Assembly: GCF_024298965.1 (NCBI RefSeq)
Contig: NZ_CP085193.1
Location: 8,122,001-8,186,000, forward strand
Length of the DNA stretch: 64,000 nt
Source of the DNA: Streptomyces rapamycinicus NRRL 5491
GTDB lineage: Bacteria > Actinomycetota > Actinomycetes > Streptomycetales > Streptomycetaceae
Reading direction: 5' to 3'
In this document: one piece after another, positions 43,132 to 51,221 of the stretch
Layout: every line of letters starts with the position of its first letter
Numbering within the stretch: position 1 is the first letter of the stretch
Translations under genes and position numbers: made by a program
Notes under the pieces: generated by a model
What the model saw: the letters and a program-made list of their open reading frames with translations, nothing else
Databases searched by the model: none
What the model was told of the DNA's origin: nothing

Positions 43132-44271
43132 TCACCCGGGATCCCTTCCGATGAACTCGGTGAACGCCCTGACCAGGCCGTGGGGCGCGTCGTCGCCGAA
43201 CATGAGCTCGTCGCTGCCGACGCCCTCGGCGGCGACCTCGGCGCTGCGGGGGAACATGGTCCGCTCGTACTCGGCGAGCGCGGCCTCGACGTCGTCGGGG
43301 TGCGCGGCGAGAGCCTTGCCGAGTTCGGCGCCGTCGAGCATGGCAAGGTTGGCACCTTCGCCGTTCGGGGCCGTCAGATGGGCGGCGTCGCCGACCAGGG
43401 TCACCCCCGGCACCCGGTCCCAGCGGTGTTCGATCGGCAGGGCGTAGTGGGGGCGCGGCACCGGCGGGGTGTCGCCGTCGGTGATCAGCGCGGCGAGCTC
43501 CGGTGCCCAGCCGTCGAATTCCCGCGCGATCCGCTCGGTGGCCGCGGCGGCATCGGTGAAGTCGATCGCGGCGAACCAGTCCTGCGGCCTGGGGAGCAAT
43601 ACGTAGGTGTGCAGGGTGTCACCGCTTTCCCGGTGCGCGTGGATCGCCCTGCCCGGCGCGTGCGCCATCATCGACCCGCCGCCGACCGCTTTCGCGGCGG
43701 CGGGGTGTCGGGTGTCGGCGTCGTACAGGTACGTCTCGACGAACGACAGGCCGGTGTACTCGGGTATGGCGGTGGACAGCAGCGGCCGGACCCGTGACCA
43801 CGCCCCGTCCGCGCCGACCAGCAGACTCGTGACGACGGTGCCGCCGTCGGCGAACGTCACCTCGTGGCGGCCCTCGCCGAGGGCACGCACCCCGCTGACC
43901 TTGTGCCCCCACCGGACGGTCCCGGCCGGGAGCGAGTCGAGCAGCATCTGCCGCAACTCGCCCCGTTGTACCTCGGGGCGTCCGCCCGTGCCGTCGTCGG
44001 CTTTCTCGAACAGCACGGTCCCTTCCCGGTCGAGGGCCCGCATCGCCTGGCGGCCCTCCAGAACGAGGCCGCGGAACTCGTCCATCAGATCGGCGGCCCG
44101 CACGGCCAGTTGGCCGTTGTAGTCGTGGATGTCGAGCATCCCGCCCTGCGAACGCGCCATCGGGGAGGCCTCCGCCTCGTAGACGGTGGCCGGGATGCCG
44201 TGGACGTGCAGGACGCGGGCGAGCGTGAGCCCGCCGAGTCCGGCGCCGATGATCGTGACGGGAGTGCGCAT
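43132..44271 (-). CDS. FAD-dependent monooxygenase (aromatic hydroxylase/TetX-like)
   Basis: A 379-residue flavoprotein. It has the Rossmann loop IIGAGLGGLTLARVLHVHG, the DG motif LLVGADGAWSRVRPLLS, and the GD motif VTLVGDAAHLTAPNGEGANL with AMLDGAELGKAL. QGGMLDIHDYNGQLA resembles TetX-type enzymes. It uses NAD(P)H and O2 to hydroxylate an aromatic or polyketide-like substrate. It is divergent from a TetR gene with an operator array in between, suggesting substrate-inducible control. Confidence 0.92.
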   Translation of the reverse strand: MRTPVTIIGAGLGGLTLARVLHVHGIPATVYEAEASPMARSQGGMLDIHDYNGQLAVRAADLMDEFRGLVLEGRQAMRALDREGTVLFEKADDGTGGRPEVQRGELRQMLLDSLPAGTVRWGHKVSGVRALGEGRHEVTFADGGTVVTSLLVGADGAWSRVRPLLSTAIPEYTGLSFVETYLYDADTRHPAAAKAVGGGSMMAHAPGRAIHAHRESGDTLHTYVLLPRPQDWFAAIDFTDAAAATERIAREFDGWAPELAALITDGDTPPVPRPHYALPIEHRWDRVPGVTLVGDAAHLTAPNGEGANLAMLDGAELGKALAAHPDDVEAALAEYERTMFPRSAEVAAEGVGSDELMFGDDAPHGLVRAFTEFIGRDPG

Positions 44272-44344
44272 CGTGACTACTCCTTCGGAACCTTCGGAAT
44301 CGAGGCCGCCCGGTGCCAGCCCGGCCGGCCTCGCTGGTATGCCA

Positions 44345-44405
44345 TTCCAATATTGGAACGCCGCTCCATAATGGAACGTCGCTCCATGTTGGAACAACGC
44401 TCCAG
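44345..44405. promoter_or_regulatory. triple TCCA-N3/4-TGGA operator array
   Basis: TTCCAATATTGGAA (44345-44358, perfect palindrome), TCCATAATGGA (44365-44375) and TCCATGTTGGA (44383-44393), each followed by ACGNCGC or ACAACGC spacing of about 18 bp, then a further TCCA at 44401. They lie between the FAD-monooxygenase and TetR starts, so they are the likely TetR binding sites. Confidence 0.8.
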
Positions 44406-44423
44406 TCATGTCAAAATAGCGGC

Positions 44424-45233
44424 ATGGCAACACGGACACGCCGGTCACAGCGGCGCACAGAGGCGCTCTCCCGCGAGCGCATCGTCGAGGCCGCCGTCGA
44501 ACTGCTCGACACGGCCGGCGAGAGCGGGCTGACCTTCCGGGCACTGACCGAGCGCCTCGCCACCGGGCCCGGAGCGATCTATTGGCATGTGGCGAACAAG
44601 GACGAACTGCTCGACGCCGCGACTGGCGCGGTGGTCGCCGCCGCACTGGCCGCTGAACCGGCCGCGCGCGCTGAGGCGGCCGAGTCCGCAGATCCAGCCG
44701 AGCTAGCCAAATCCGCCGAATCCACCAAGCCCGCCGAATCCCCGGACTCGCCGCAGGACAAGATCCGCGCAATCGCGTTCGGCCTGTTCGGCGCGATCGA
44801 GGACCACCCGTGGCTCCCCACGCAGCTCGCCCTCCAGCTCTCCCGCAGCCCCTGGGGTTCGGTGACGCCGCAGATCTTCGAAAGCATCGGCCAGCAGGTC
44901 CGCGCGCTGGGCGTGCCCGAGGGCCACTGGTTCACGGCAGCCTCGGCGCTGGTGCACTACATCCTCGGCGCCACCGGCCAGAACGCCGCGAACAACGCGA
45001 GCGCCCGCACCCTCGCGCCCGACGTGGACCGCGCCGAGTTCCTCGACGCCGCGTCGAAGGCCTGGGAGGAACTCGACCCCGACGACTACCCGTTCATCCG
45101 TGCCGTCGCGGCCCAGATGCGCGAGCACGACGACCGCGAGCAATTCCTCGCCGGGATCGACCTCGTACTCACCGGCATCACGGCTCTCCACCTGCCCGGC
45201 GAACAGGGCCGCACCACGCCACCCGCCACCTGA
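44424..45233 (+). CDS. TetR-family regulator (TetR_C type)
   Basis: A 269-residue protein beginning MATRTRRSQRRTEALSRERI. The HTH is LTFRALTERLATGPGAIYWH with VANKDELLDAATGAVV. An Ala/Glu/Ser/Pro repetitive insert (ADPAELAKSAESTKPAESPD) follows, then the ligand domain LFGAIEDHPWLPTQLALQLS, typical of TetR_C. It is divergent from the FAD monooxygenase and presumably its repressor. No clear ribosome binding site is seen, so a leaderless transcript is possible. Confidence 0.9.
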   Translation: MATRTRRSQRRTEALSRERIVEAAVELLDTAGESGLTFRALTERLATGPGAIYWHVANKDELLDAATGAVVAAALAAEPAARAEAAESADPAELAKSAESTKPAESPDSPQDKIRAIAFGLFGAIEDHPWLPTQLALQLSRSPWGSVTPQIFESIGQQVRALGVPEGHWFTAASALVHYILGATGQNAANNASARTLAPDVDRAEFLDAASKAWEELDPDDYPFIRAVAAQMREHDDREQFLAGIDLVLTGITALHLPGEQGRTTPPAT

Positions 45234-45295
45234 GCGGGCGAGGCCCTCGGCTCGGGCCACCAGCGCGGGCCGCCGTCTCCGCGGACAGGTCGTGA

Positions 45296-46455
45296 TCACC
45301 GCAAGTCACATGATCGACCGGACTCGTTCTGGTCCGGCAGCCGCCAGCTCATGCCATTCGGCTCGTCCAGCCACACCGTGTGCGTGCCGTCCGGGGAGAC
45401 CGTCAGGCCGTAGCGCTCATGCCCCGGCCGCCCGGCATCCCGCCAGTGGGCGAGCAGCGGTTCCCGCTCGGCCCACAGATCACGAGGTCCTGCGTGGACC
45501 AGCTGTGCGGTGATGACTCCGGTCATGGTGATACGCGCCCACGACGAGCTGTCCGGGTCGTAGAGGCATCGCGTCCGCCGACCGTCCTCGGCCACCAGGG
45601 TGAAGTCATTGACCCCCGGCTGTACCAGCGCGGAGAGGAACTGCGGCCCCTGTGCGCCCATGCTCGCCGGTACGGTGATCTCCCGAGTCCGGCCGGACCA
45701 TGTCAGCAAGGGCCGTACAGCCCGCGCGCGGTGGTGCCCACGGTGTCAGGAGTCGGCCGGGCGGTCATGAACGTGGCCAGACCGGGCAGGAACCGGCCGC
45801 TGGCGGAACGGTCGGTGTCGAGTACCAGGCGCACGATGCCGCAGCCGATGTTGGCCACGATGACGCCGCCCGGGCGGAGTTGCTCCCGCCACGGCGTCGG
45901 GATCCGGCCCACCCCGCAGGTCGCCAGCAGCCGGTCGTACGGTGCGCGCTCCGGACACCCGGCCAGGCCGTCGCCGGCGACAAGGGCGGGCTCGTAACCG
46001 GCCTGCCGCAAACGGGATGCCGCGTCGGCGACGAGCTCGGGGTCCACGTCGATCGTCACGACGTGGTCGGCCCCCAGGCGGTGGGAGAGCAGCGCCGCGT
46101 TGTAGCCGGTGCCCGCGCCGATCTCCGGCACGGTGTCGCCGTTCCGCACGTCGAGGGCCTCGAGCATCCGGGCCATGAGGGAAGGCTGCGTGGACGAGCT
46201 GGTCGCGGTGGACTCGCGGTCGAACCGGGTCAGCAGGGAGACATCGCGGTAGGCCGTGACGAGCCACGCCGGATCACCTTCCGCGTACCGGTGCAGGGCG
46301 CCTTGTACCCGGACGCTGAAGTCGGGCACGAACGCGTGGCGGGGGACGCTCGCGAACGCCGCACGCCACGCTGCGGACCGAATGCAACCGGCCGTCTCCA
46401 ACTGTTCGGTCATGTGGCGTCGCAGTTCGTCCGCCGATGGTGACTCGGTGATCAT
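45296..46455 (-). pseudogene. graspetide-type methyltransferase (tgmC-like), frameshifted
   Basis: The N-terminal part (from ATG 46455, MITESPSADELRRHMTEQLE) has AAFASVPRHAFVPDF, SSSTQPSLMARMLEALDV and the SAM motif VPEIGAGTGYNAALLS, and stops at 45703 after RGLYGPC. The C-terminal part continues in another frame from about 45709 (LTWSGRTREITVPASMG, GPRDLWAEREPLLAHW, YGLTVSPDGTHTVWLDEPNG). Joined, it would be a full-length ATP-grasp-partner methyltransferase. Its start overlaps the 3' end of the ATP-grasp remnant (ATGA), as in intact clusters. It is probably inactive. Confidence 0.75.
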
Positions 46456-46888
46456 CGAGTGGCCCTCTCCAGTAGGTCAGCGAGTGCTCGGGTGATGGGC
46501 GTGCGCAGGTCCGGGATGAATCCCCACTGACCGTTGGGGTTGACGTCGATCAGGTACCAGCGCCCTTGTGGGTCAACGAGGAAGTCGAGGGCCACGTATC
46601 GCAGGCCGAACGTGAGCATGAGCATGTGGACGCCCCGGGCGATGCGCTCGGGCACCCGGCAGGGCCTGTAGGCGAGGCACTCGTAGTCCGTCCGGAAGTC
46701 GATGCGGGAGGCTTCTGATCCGGCATGGATCTCGGCGGCGAACAGGCCGTGCCCGGCGGCCGGTCGTCACGGTCGCTGGGGTGGGCGGTTCCGAGCGCGC
46801 CTTGTACGCCGCGACTCGGCCAGGAACGTTCGGATACGACCGGGTCGGCGGTCGCGTCATCGGGCCGTGTCAGCACCAGGACCGTCAT
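46452..46888 (-). pseudogene. graspetide ATP-grasp ligase (tgmB-like) with large internal deletion
   Basis: The start at 46888 has GGAGGTAG upstream and reads MTVLVLTRPDDATADPVV, the usual N-terminus of these ligases. After about 20 codons the frame is lost. The C-terminal part reappears: LFAAEIHAGSEASRIDFRTD, IARGVHMLMLTFGLRYVALD, YLIDVNPNGQWGFIPDLRTP. Only about 145 of the expected some 320 codons remain, so roughly half the protein, including the ATP-binding centre, is deleted. The final stop overlaps the methyltransferase start. Confidence 0.78.
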
Positions 46889-46915
46889 GGATCCCTACCT
46901 CCGGGCGCTCAGTGA

Positions 46916-46975
46916 TCAGTCGGTGTGGTTCGCCTTGTCGGTTGCCAGCTGACTGTCCTCCCTGGTCTGGCTCAC
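46916..46975 (-). other. possible remnant of a graspetide precursor gene
   Basis: A short frame from GTG 46975 (MSQTREDSQLATDKANHTD) ends 27 bp before the ATP-grasp start, where precursor genes normally sit. The acidic, hydroxylated tail resembles the ends of some ATP-grasp target peptides, but the core region is missing. This is a weak assignment by position. Confidence 0.25.
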
Positions 46976-47003
46976 GGTCTGGTGTGTGGATCTTCTTGCG
47001 AGG

Positions 47004-47053
47004 GGACTCCGGCCCCGCGGTGGCCCCGCGGTCCCATGTCGGGGCCGGAGGCC
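47004..47053. terminator. conserved island hairpin, copy 3 (diverged)
   Basis: GGACTCCGGCCCCGC and CGGGGCCGGAG arms, partly matching the two hairpins at 16.7 and 23.2 kb. It lies downstream of the third family B/A gene pair. Confidence 0.5.
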
Positions 47054-47100
47054 GGATAGCCCGCGATGCGGAGGCGGACAGCAAGGGCGGCGGCGCGGCC

Positions 47101-47346
47101 TTACGCACCGGTGGCCTCCTTGCACAGTGGGCGGCACACCCACAGTTCGACCGCCTCGGTGGTGCTGCCGCAGGTCCAGTTGACGGTGCCGAGCAGTTGG
47201 TCGGCATACAGCCGTCGCCTGCACAGAGCGCAGTGCCAGCCCTGCAGTTGGGGACCGGTCAGGGTGTCGGAGTCGGGCAGCTCGATGCCGGGCAGCAGAC
47301 CGGCCGTCATGTCCGCGAGCGCACCGCGGTCGGGGGTGGTCGTCAC
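47101..47346 (-). CDS. cysteine-rich hypothetical protein, family A copy 3 (81 aa)
   Basis: Begins MTTTPDRGALADMTAGLLPG. The core is TGPQLQGWHCALCRRRLYAD, LLGTVNWTCGSTTEAVELWV and CRPLCKEATGA, the shortest and cleanest member of the family. Cysteines in CALC, TCG, CRPLC suggest a zinc site. Its ATG overlaps the stop of family B copy 3 (ATGA). Function is unknown; conservation of three copies with family B supports a shared role. Confidence 0.75.
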   Translation of the reverse strand: MTTTPDRGALADMTAGLLPGIELPDSDTLTGPQLQGWHCALCRRRLYADQLLGTVNWTCGSTTEAVELWVCRPLCKEATGA

Positions 47347-47753
47347 CGGCCGACCTCCCGGTCAGGGCCGAGCTCGGCGGCGACCGCCTGGGCCAAGGCC
47401 CCGCGCAGCAGGGGGCTGTCGGTGAGGTAGCGGTCGGGCCCGAGCGGGACGCGCCAGTGCAGTACCGGCCCGGTGGTGTGGCCGATGGGCGGAACGCCGA
47501 GGTAGGTAGTCGGGGTCGCGCTGAGTGCCTGCACCTGCGGGAGGCGGCGCCAGTACTGGGCGCTCCCCGCCGCGATCAGCCAGCACATCTGTGCGTAGTC
47601 GGCGATGACGGCGCCGGTCGCTCCGCCGAGTAACTCCAGCGCTCGCTCACCGATCTCCACGGGGGCGCGCACGGCATCCCAGTACGGGCCGACCTCGGCC
47701 ATCTCCACGGTGTCGCCGCAGGGTGGCGCCCAGGGCAGGGCTCCGCTCCTCAC
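47343..47753 (-). CDS. hypothetical protein, family B copy 3 (136 aa)
   Basis: GTG 47753 has GGGAGG six bases upstream. The product has [38 protein letters not shown] and LHWRVPLGPDRYLTDSPLLR, matching copies 1 and 2. It lacks the C-terminal cysteine-pair region of those copies, ending LGPDREVGR. It is coupled to family A copy 3. It is divergent from the SLOG gene. Confidence 0.75.
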   Translation of the reverse strand: MRSGALPWAPPCGDTVEMAEVGPYWDAVRAPVEIGERALELLGGATGAVIADYAQMCWLIAAGSAQYWRRLPQVQALSATPTTYLGVPPIGHTTGPVLHWRVPLGPDRYLTDSPLLRGALAQAVAAELGPDREVGR

Positions 47754-47941
47754 GCTGCGCCTCCCGGAGACGCGCCGAGTACGAGACTCGTCAGACGCAG
47801 GTGGGGGCCCTTCGCCACTATCGGCAGTCCGTAGGCTTTCAGCCGGTCGGCGAGGTCGCGGAAACGGGATGCGTCCATGCAGCGATCTCACCGCACGGGC
47901 AAACGCGGCGGGATATGACAACCTGTGACATGGAGTGGATC

Positions 47942-48400
47942 ATGAGTCGTGCTGTGACCATTACGGGCACCCGGTCCACGGCGCACCGCGATCTCACCAG
48001 CTACGCCGAGTTGTTCAGCCGCTATCTCGCGCCCTTTGCCGATGCCGGCACCTGCTTCTACATCGGGGGCGCGAAGGGCATCGACAGCCTGGTCCTGCTG
48101 TGGCTGGCCGGGAATTCCGAAGCGCGGATCACCGTGGTCGTCCCCGGCGCGGTCCAGCAGCAGCCTGCCGAGGCGCGGCAGGCCATCACGCGCGGCGGTG
48201 CTCGCATCGCCGAAGTGGTCGAGCTGGGTGCCCAGGAGCTCGGGGCTCCGGCATTCCATGCCCGGAACCGGTGGATGGTCGACCGCTCGGAGATGGTCAT
48301 CGGCTTCCCGCTGGCAGGCGCGCGAACGCAGTCGGGCACCTGGTACACGATCAACTACGGTGCCGAACAGGGGAAGGCGCAGCTGATCGTGCCCGTGTGA
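47942..48400 (+). CDS. SLOG-like Rossmann protein, locus B
   Basis: A 152-residue protein beginning MSRAVTITGTRSTAHRDLTS (an in-frame ATG at 47930 behind a TATGAC box could give a leaderless start). FYIGGAKGIDSLVLLWLAGN is the DprA/SLOG-like GGAxGID loop, and VIGFPLAGARTQSGTWYTIN the late nucleotide-binding segment. It belongs to the SLOG superfamily but is only distantly similar to the protein at 19.9 kb. It lies 25 bp before the XRE-TPR gene, the same pairing as locus A in reversed order. Confidence 0.72.
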   Translation: MSRAVTITGTRSTAHRDLTSYAELFSRYLAPFADAGTCFYIGGAKGIDSLVLLWLAGNSEARITVVVPGAVQQQPAEARQAITRGGARIAEVVELGAQELGAPAFHARNRWMVDRSEMVIGFPLAGARTQSGTWYTINYGAEQGKAQLIVPV

Positions 48401-48425
48401 CGGGGATCACCGGCATGATGAGGGG

Positions 48426-49775
48426 ATGAGCACGGGCGACAGTCTCCGCGGCGCGGCTGCCCTCAAGGCCCTCCGAAAGGCCCGAGGCTGGTCCCTCGCG
48501 GATGCCGCCCGGGCGCTCATCGACACCGCGCACCGCCTCGGCCAGCCCCTCGACTCATCGGTCCCGAGCGTGCAGCGGTCCGTCGCACGTTGGGAGAGCG
48601 CGAGGTGCCCCGTCCTCCCCGGCGACCGGTATCGGTTGCTGCTCGCGCATCTCTACGCCCGAGGTGCGGACGGCCATGTCGCCCTTGGGCCTGGCAGTGA
48701 CTTCGCCGAACTGCTCGACGCCCTGGCGCATCTGGGCGAGGCGGACAGCCGACTGAGCGAGCTGCGAGCCTTACTGGTTCGTACCGCCACCGATGACGGG
48801 ACGGGCCTGCTCGCCCTGCTCGCGCCCACGACTCGGCGGTCGATGGCGGCCGCGCTCACCGATCCGGCGCGCGTCGATGAGGCGCTGTTGGCCGGTCTCA
48901 TGGCGGCTGTGGATGACGTCAACTCCCAAGTGGGTTCACTGCCCTTCGCCCGATTACAGCTGCTGCTCGCCCCGGTGACCGAGTCCTGTCGGCGACTGCT
49001 GAGCGGGGGCGTTCCCGAACCCCTGTTGCCCGAGCTGCGTACAGTCGCGACGCAGGCGTACACCCTGGCCGGACGACTGGCCTTCGAAACCCGCGACGAC
49101 CAGGCGTCCCGCGCTCTGTACGCCGCCGGCACGGCAACGGCCGGGCCGCTCGGCGACCGGTGGCGCCGGGCCGTCGTCCACATGAGCCACGCGCTGGTGA
49201 CGCTCTACTCGACTCCTGGTCTCGAGTCGGCCCGCCAACTGGTCGACGCAGCGGTGCGGGACGCCCGCACGGGCGACAGCGTCCGCGTGCGGGCCCGGGC
49301 CCATGCGCTCCAGGCCGAGATCGCCGCTCGGTCGGGTTCCGAGCGGCATGCGCAGACCGCGCTGTCTCTCGCCCGGTACGACCTCGACCGCGAGAGCAAC
49401 ACCGGCACCGACCCGTCGGACACGAACTTCAGCGCCGATCACCTGCGCGGCTTCGAGGGGTTGTGTGAGCTGTACGTCGGAGACGCGGCGGTCGCTCACG
49501 ACTTCTTCGCCGGTAGCGTGGCGGCGCTGGGGTCGGCGCGCGAGCGGGTACAGCGGACCGTCGTCTCCACCGATCAGGCACTGGCCTGCATTCGGCTGGA
49601 CGCTCCGGAGAGTGCCGCGACCCTCCTGCACAGCTGCGTCGACTCGGCTGCGAGCACCGGCGGACGGGTGCCCGCGCTGCGTCTGCGCCGGGCACGCAAG
49701 GAATTGCGGCCCTGGCGGCGTGAGGGCTTCGTCGCCGATCTGGACGATCACCTCATTGACATGCTGGGGAGCTGA
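48426..49775 (+). CDS. XRE-family regulator with TPR-like C-terminal region, locus B
   Basis: A 449-residue protein beginning MSTGDSLRGAAALKALRKAR. The HTH is GWSLADAARALIDTAHRLGQ with SVPSVQRSVARWESARCPVL. A long alanine/arginine-rich helical region follows (QASRALYAAGTATAGPLGDR, RARAHALQAEIAARSGSERH, ADHLRGFEGLCELYVGDAAV). It has the same layout as the regulator at 18.4 kb but low sequence identity. It is co-transcribed with the SLOG gene upstream. The targets probably include the divergent family B/A pair. Confidence 0.8.
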   Translation: MSTGDSLRGAAALKALRKARGWSLADAARALIDTAHRLGQPLDSSVPSVQRSVARWESARCPVLPGDRYRLLLAHLYARGADGHVALGPGSDFAELLDALAHLGEADSRLSELRALLVRTATDDGTGLLALLAPTTRRSMAAALTDPARVDEALLAGLMAAVDDVNSQVGSLPFARLQLLLAPVTESCRRLLSGGVPEPLLPELRTVATQAYTLAGRLAFETRDDQASRALYAAGTATAGPLGDRWRRAVVHMSHALVTLYSTPGLESARQLVDAAVRDARTGDSVRVRARAHALQAEIAARSGSERHAQTALSLARYDLDRESNTGTDPSDTNFSADHLRGFEGLCELYVGDAAVAHDFFAGSVAALGSARERVQRTVVSTDQALACIRLDAPESAATLLHSCVDSAASTGGRVPALRLRRARKELRPWRREGFVADLDDHLIDMLGS

Positions 49776-49815
49776 CATGTCCCAGGAGACCTCATCCCGC
49801 CGGATTTGGTTTCAA

Positions 49816-49831
49816 TTGATACCGTATCGAA
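49816..49831. promoter_or_regulatory. MarR-type operator (TTGATAC-C-GTATCGAA)
   Basis: An inverted repeat with GATAC/GTATC half-sites, 27 bp before the MarR start. The same half-sites recur at 51153-51166 in front of the azoreductase and nitroreductase genes, so both are probably bound by this MarR protein. Confidence 0.65.
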
Positions 49832-49857
49832 CGAATGAATGGCTGTAATGTGGCCCC

Positions 49858-50343
49858 ATGAGCGCCGACCTCCCTCACCACACCACCGCCTCGCGGGCGA
49901 CCGGCCGGGCCGGGGATGCCTCGCCCTTCGCGCTCGGTTTGCTGTTGCGGCGGGCGCACTGGCGGGCGGCGGCGGTGATGACTGAGGCGCTTCGGCCGCT
50001 CGGCATTGAGTTGCGGCACTTTGCCGTGCTGATCGTGCTGGTCGACCGCGGGCCCACGGTGCAGCGGGATCTGGCGGCGGCGACGGGGTCGGACAAGGCG
50101 GGGATCATGCGCGTTGTGGACGACCTGGAGCGCAAGGGGCTGGTTGTGCGCAAGGCCGTGCCGGGGGACCGGCGGGTGCGGGCTGTGGAGATCACGCCTC
50201 GGGGGCTTGAGCTCTTCGACGCGGCCCATGTGGCGGCGGAGCCGCTGGCCGAGCGGCTGGTCGGCGAGCTGGGGTCCGATGAGGCCGAGCGGCTGAAGGA
50301 TCTGCTGACCCGGTTTGCCTATCCCGCGGAGGGCGGGGCGTAA
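49858..50343 (+). CDS. MarR-family regulator
   Basis: A 161-residue protein beginning MSADLPHHTTASRATGRAGD. The winged helix is ELRHFAVLIVLVDRGPTVQR, DLAAATGSDKAGIMRVVDDL and ERKGLVVRKAVPGDRRVRAV. It contains no obvious redox cysteine in the HTH, so it is likely ligand-responsive. It is convergent with the azoreductase, with a strong bidirectional terminator between them. Shared GATAC-type palindromes suggest it controls the azoreductase/nitroreductase promoters. Confidence 0.92.
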   Translation: MSADLPHHTTASRATGRAGDASPFALGLLLRRAHWRAAAVMTEALRPLGIELRHFAVLIVLVDRGPTVQRDLAAATGSDKAGIMRVVDDLERKGLVVRKAVPGDRRVRAVEITPRGLELFDAAHVAAEPLAERLVGELGSDEAERLKDLLTRFAYPAEGGA

Positions 50344-50381
50344 GGGTGTTGTGCGTCGGCCCTTGGCCGGGATGGAGTGAG

Positions 50382-50430
50382 TGGACGCCGTGTGACGGCC
50401 TCGCCTTGGTGAGGTGTCACACGGCGTCCA
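50382..50430. terminator. bidirectional terminator between marR and azoreductase genes
   Basis: A perfect 15-bp stem TGGACGCCGTGTGAC with GTCACACGGCGTCCA and a further GCCTC/GAGG pairing in the loop, between two convergent genes. Confidence 0.9.
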
Positions 50431-50456
50431 TGGTCTAAGGGCTACGCGGCCAGGCG

Positions 50457-51107
50457 CTACGCCGCCACGCGCTCCGCGAGCTCCTTCGCCTTCGTGATCG
50501 CGTCCTCGAAGGCGCGCTCGCGGGAGGCCTCGTACAGGGGGATCAGCTCGGACATGGCCGGGTTGCGCGGGGCCATGGTGAGTTCCGGGACGATGAAGTC
50601 GAGGTCCAGGCCGAGGGTGCGGTGGAGGACGGCCTCCAGGTAGTTCTGTACGAAATCGAAGCCCTCGCGCGGGGTGCCCGGCGCGTAGGAGCCGCCGCGG
50701 CTGGCGACGACGACGGTCGGGGTGCCCTGGGCGGAGGGGGACTCGCCCGCGGTGCGGCCGAGCAGGAGCACGTTGTCCAGCCATGTCTTGAGGGTCGACG
50801 GGACCGAGAAGTTGTGCATGGGGGCGCCGATCAGGATGGCGTCCGCCTGCTCCAGTTCCTCGATGAGCTCCTCGCGCGCGGTGAACGCCGCCGACTGTTC
50901 CGGGGTGCGCTCGGACGGCGCGGTGTAGCCGGCGGACCAGGCGTCGGCGGTGATGTGGGGGGCGGGGTGGGCGGCGAGGTCGCGGTAGATCACCGTGCCC
51001 TCCGGGTGCTGCTCCTCCCATGCCGTACGGAAGGCGGCCGTGACCGATCGGGACGCGGACGCCTCGCCCGGAAGCACGGATGAGTCGATGTGCAACAACG
51101 TGACCAT
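50457..51107 (-). CDS. azoR: FMN-dependent NADH-azoreductase
   Basis: A 216-residue flavodoxin-like protein beginning MVTLLHIDSSVLPGEASASR. GAPMHNFSVPSTLKTWLDNV carries the FMN loop, with VVVASRGGSYAPGTP and DLDFIVPELTMAPRNPA. ATG 51107 is chosen over 51122 because GGGAGA lies eight bases upstream. The enzyme reduces azo and quinone compounds with NADH. It is divergent from a nitroreductase, sharing a MarR-type operator, so the pair looks like a quinone/nitroaromatic detoxification unit. Confidence 0.93.
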   Translation of the reverse strand: MVTLLHIDSSVLPGEASASRSVTAAFRTAWEEQHPEGTVIYRDLAAHPAPHITADAWSAGYTAPSERTPEQSAAFTAREELIEELEQADAILIGAPMHNFSVPSTLKTWLDNVLLLGRTAGESPSAQGTPTVVVASRGGSYAPGTPREGFDFVQNYLEAVLHRTLGLDLDFIVPELTMAPRNPAMSELIPLYEASRERAFEDAITKAKELAERVAA

Positions 51108-51152
51108 GGACTTTTCTCCCATGAGTGCTCGGTGATGGTTGAGAGTAAGATG

Positions 51153-51166
51153 GTATCGAATGATAC
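51153..51166. promoter_or_regulatory. MarR-type operator GTATC-GAAT-GATAC
   Basis: An inverted repeat in the divergent region between azoreductase and nitroreductase genes, with the same half-sites as the operator at 49816-49831. Confidence 0.6.
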
Positions 51167-51221
51167 AGTCTCGACTGTAACGAAGATATCGGCGCCTTGA
51201 GCAGATGGGAGATGGACGATC

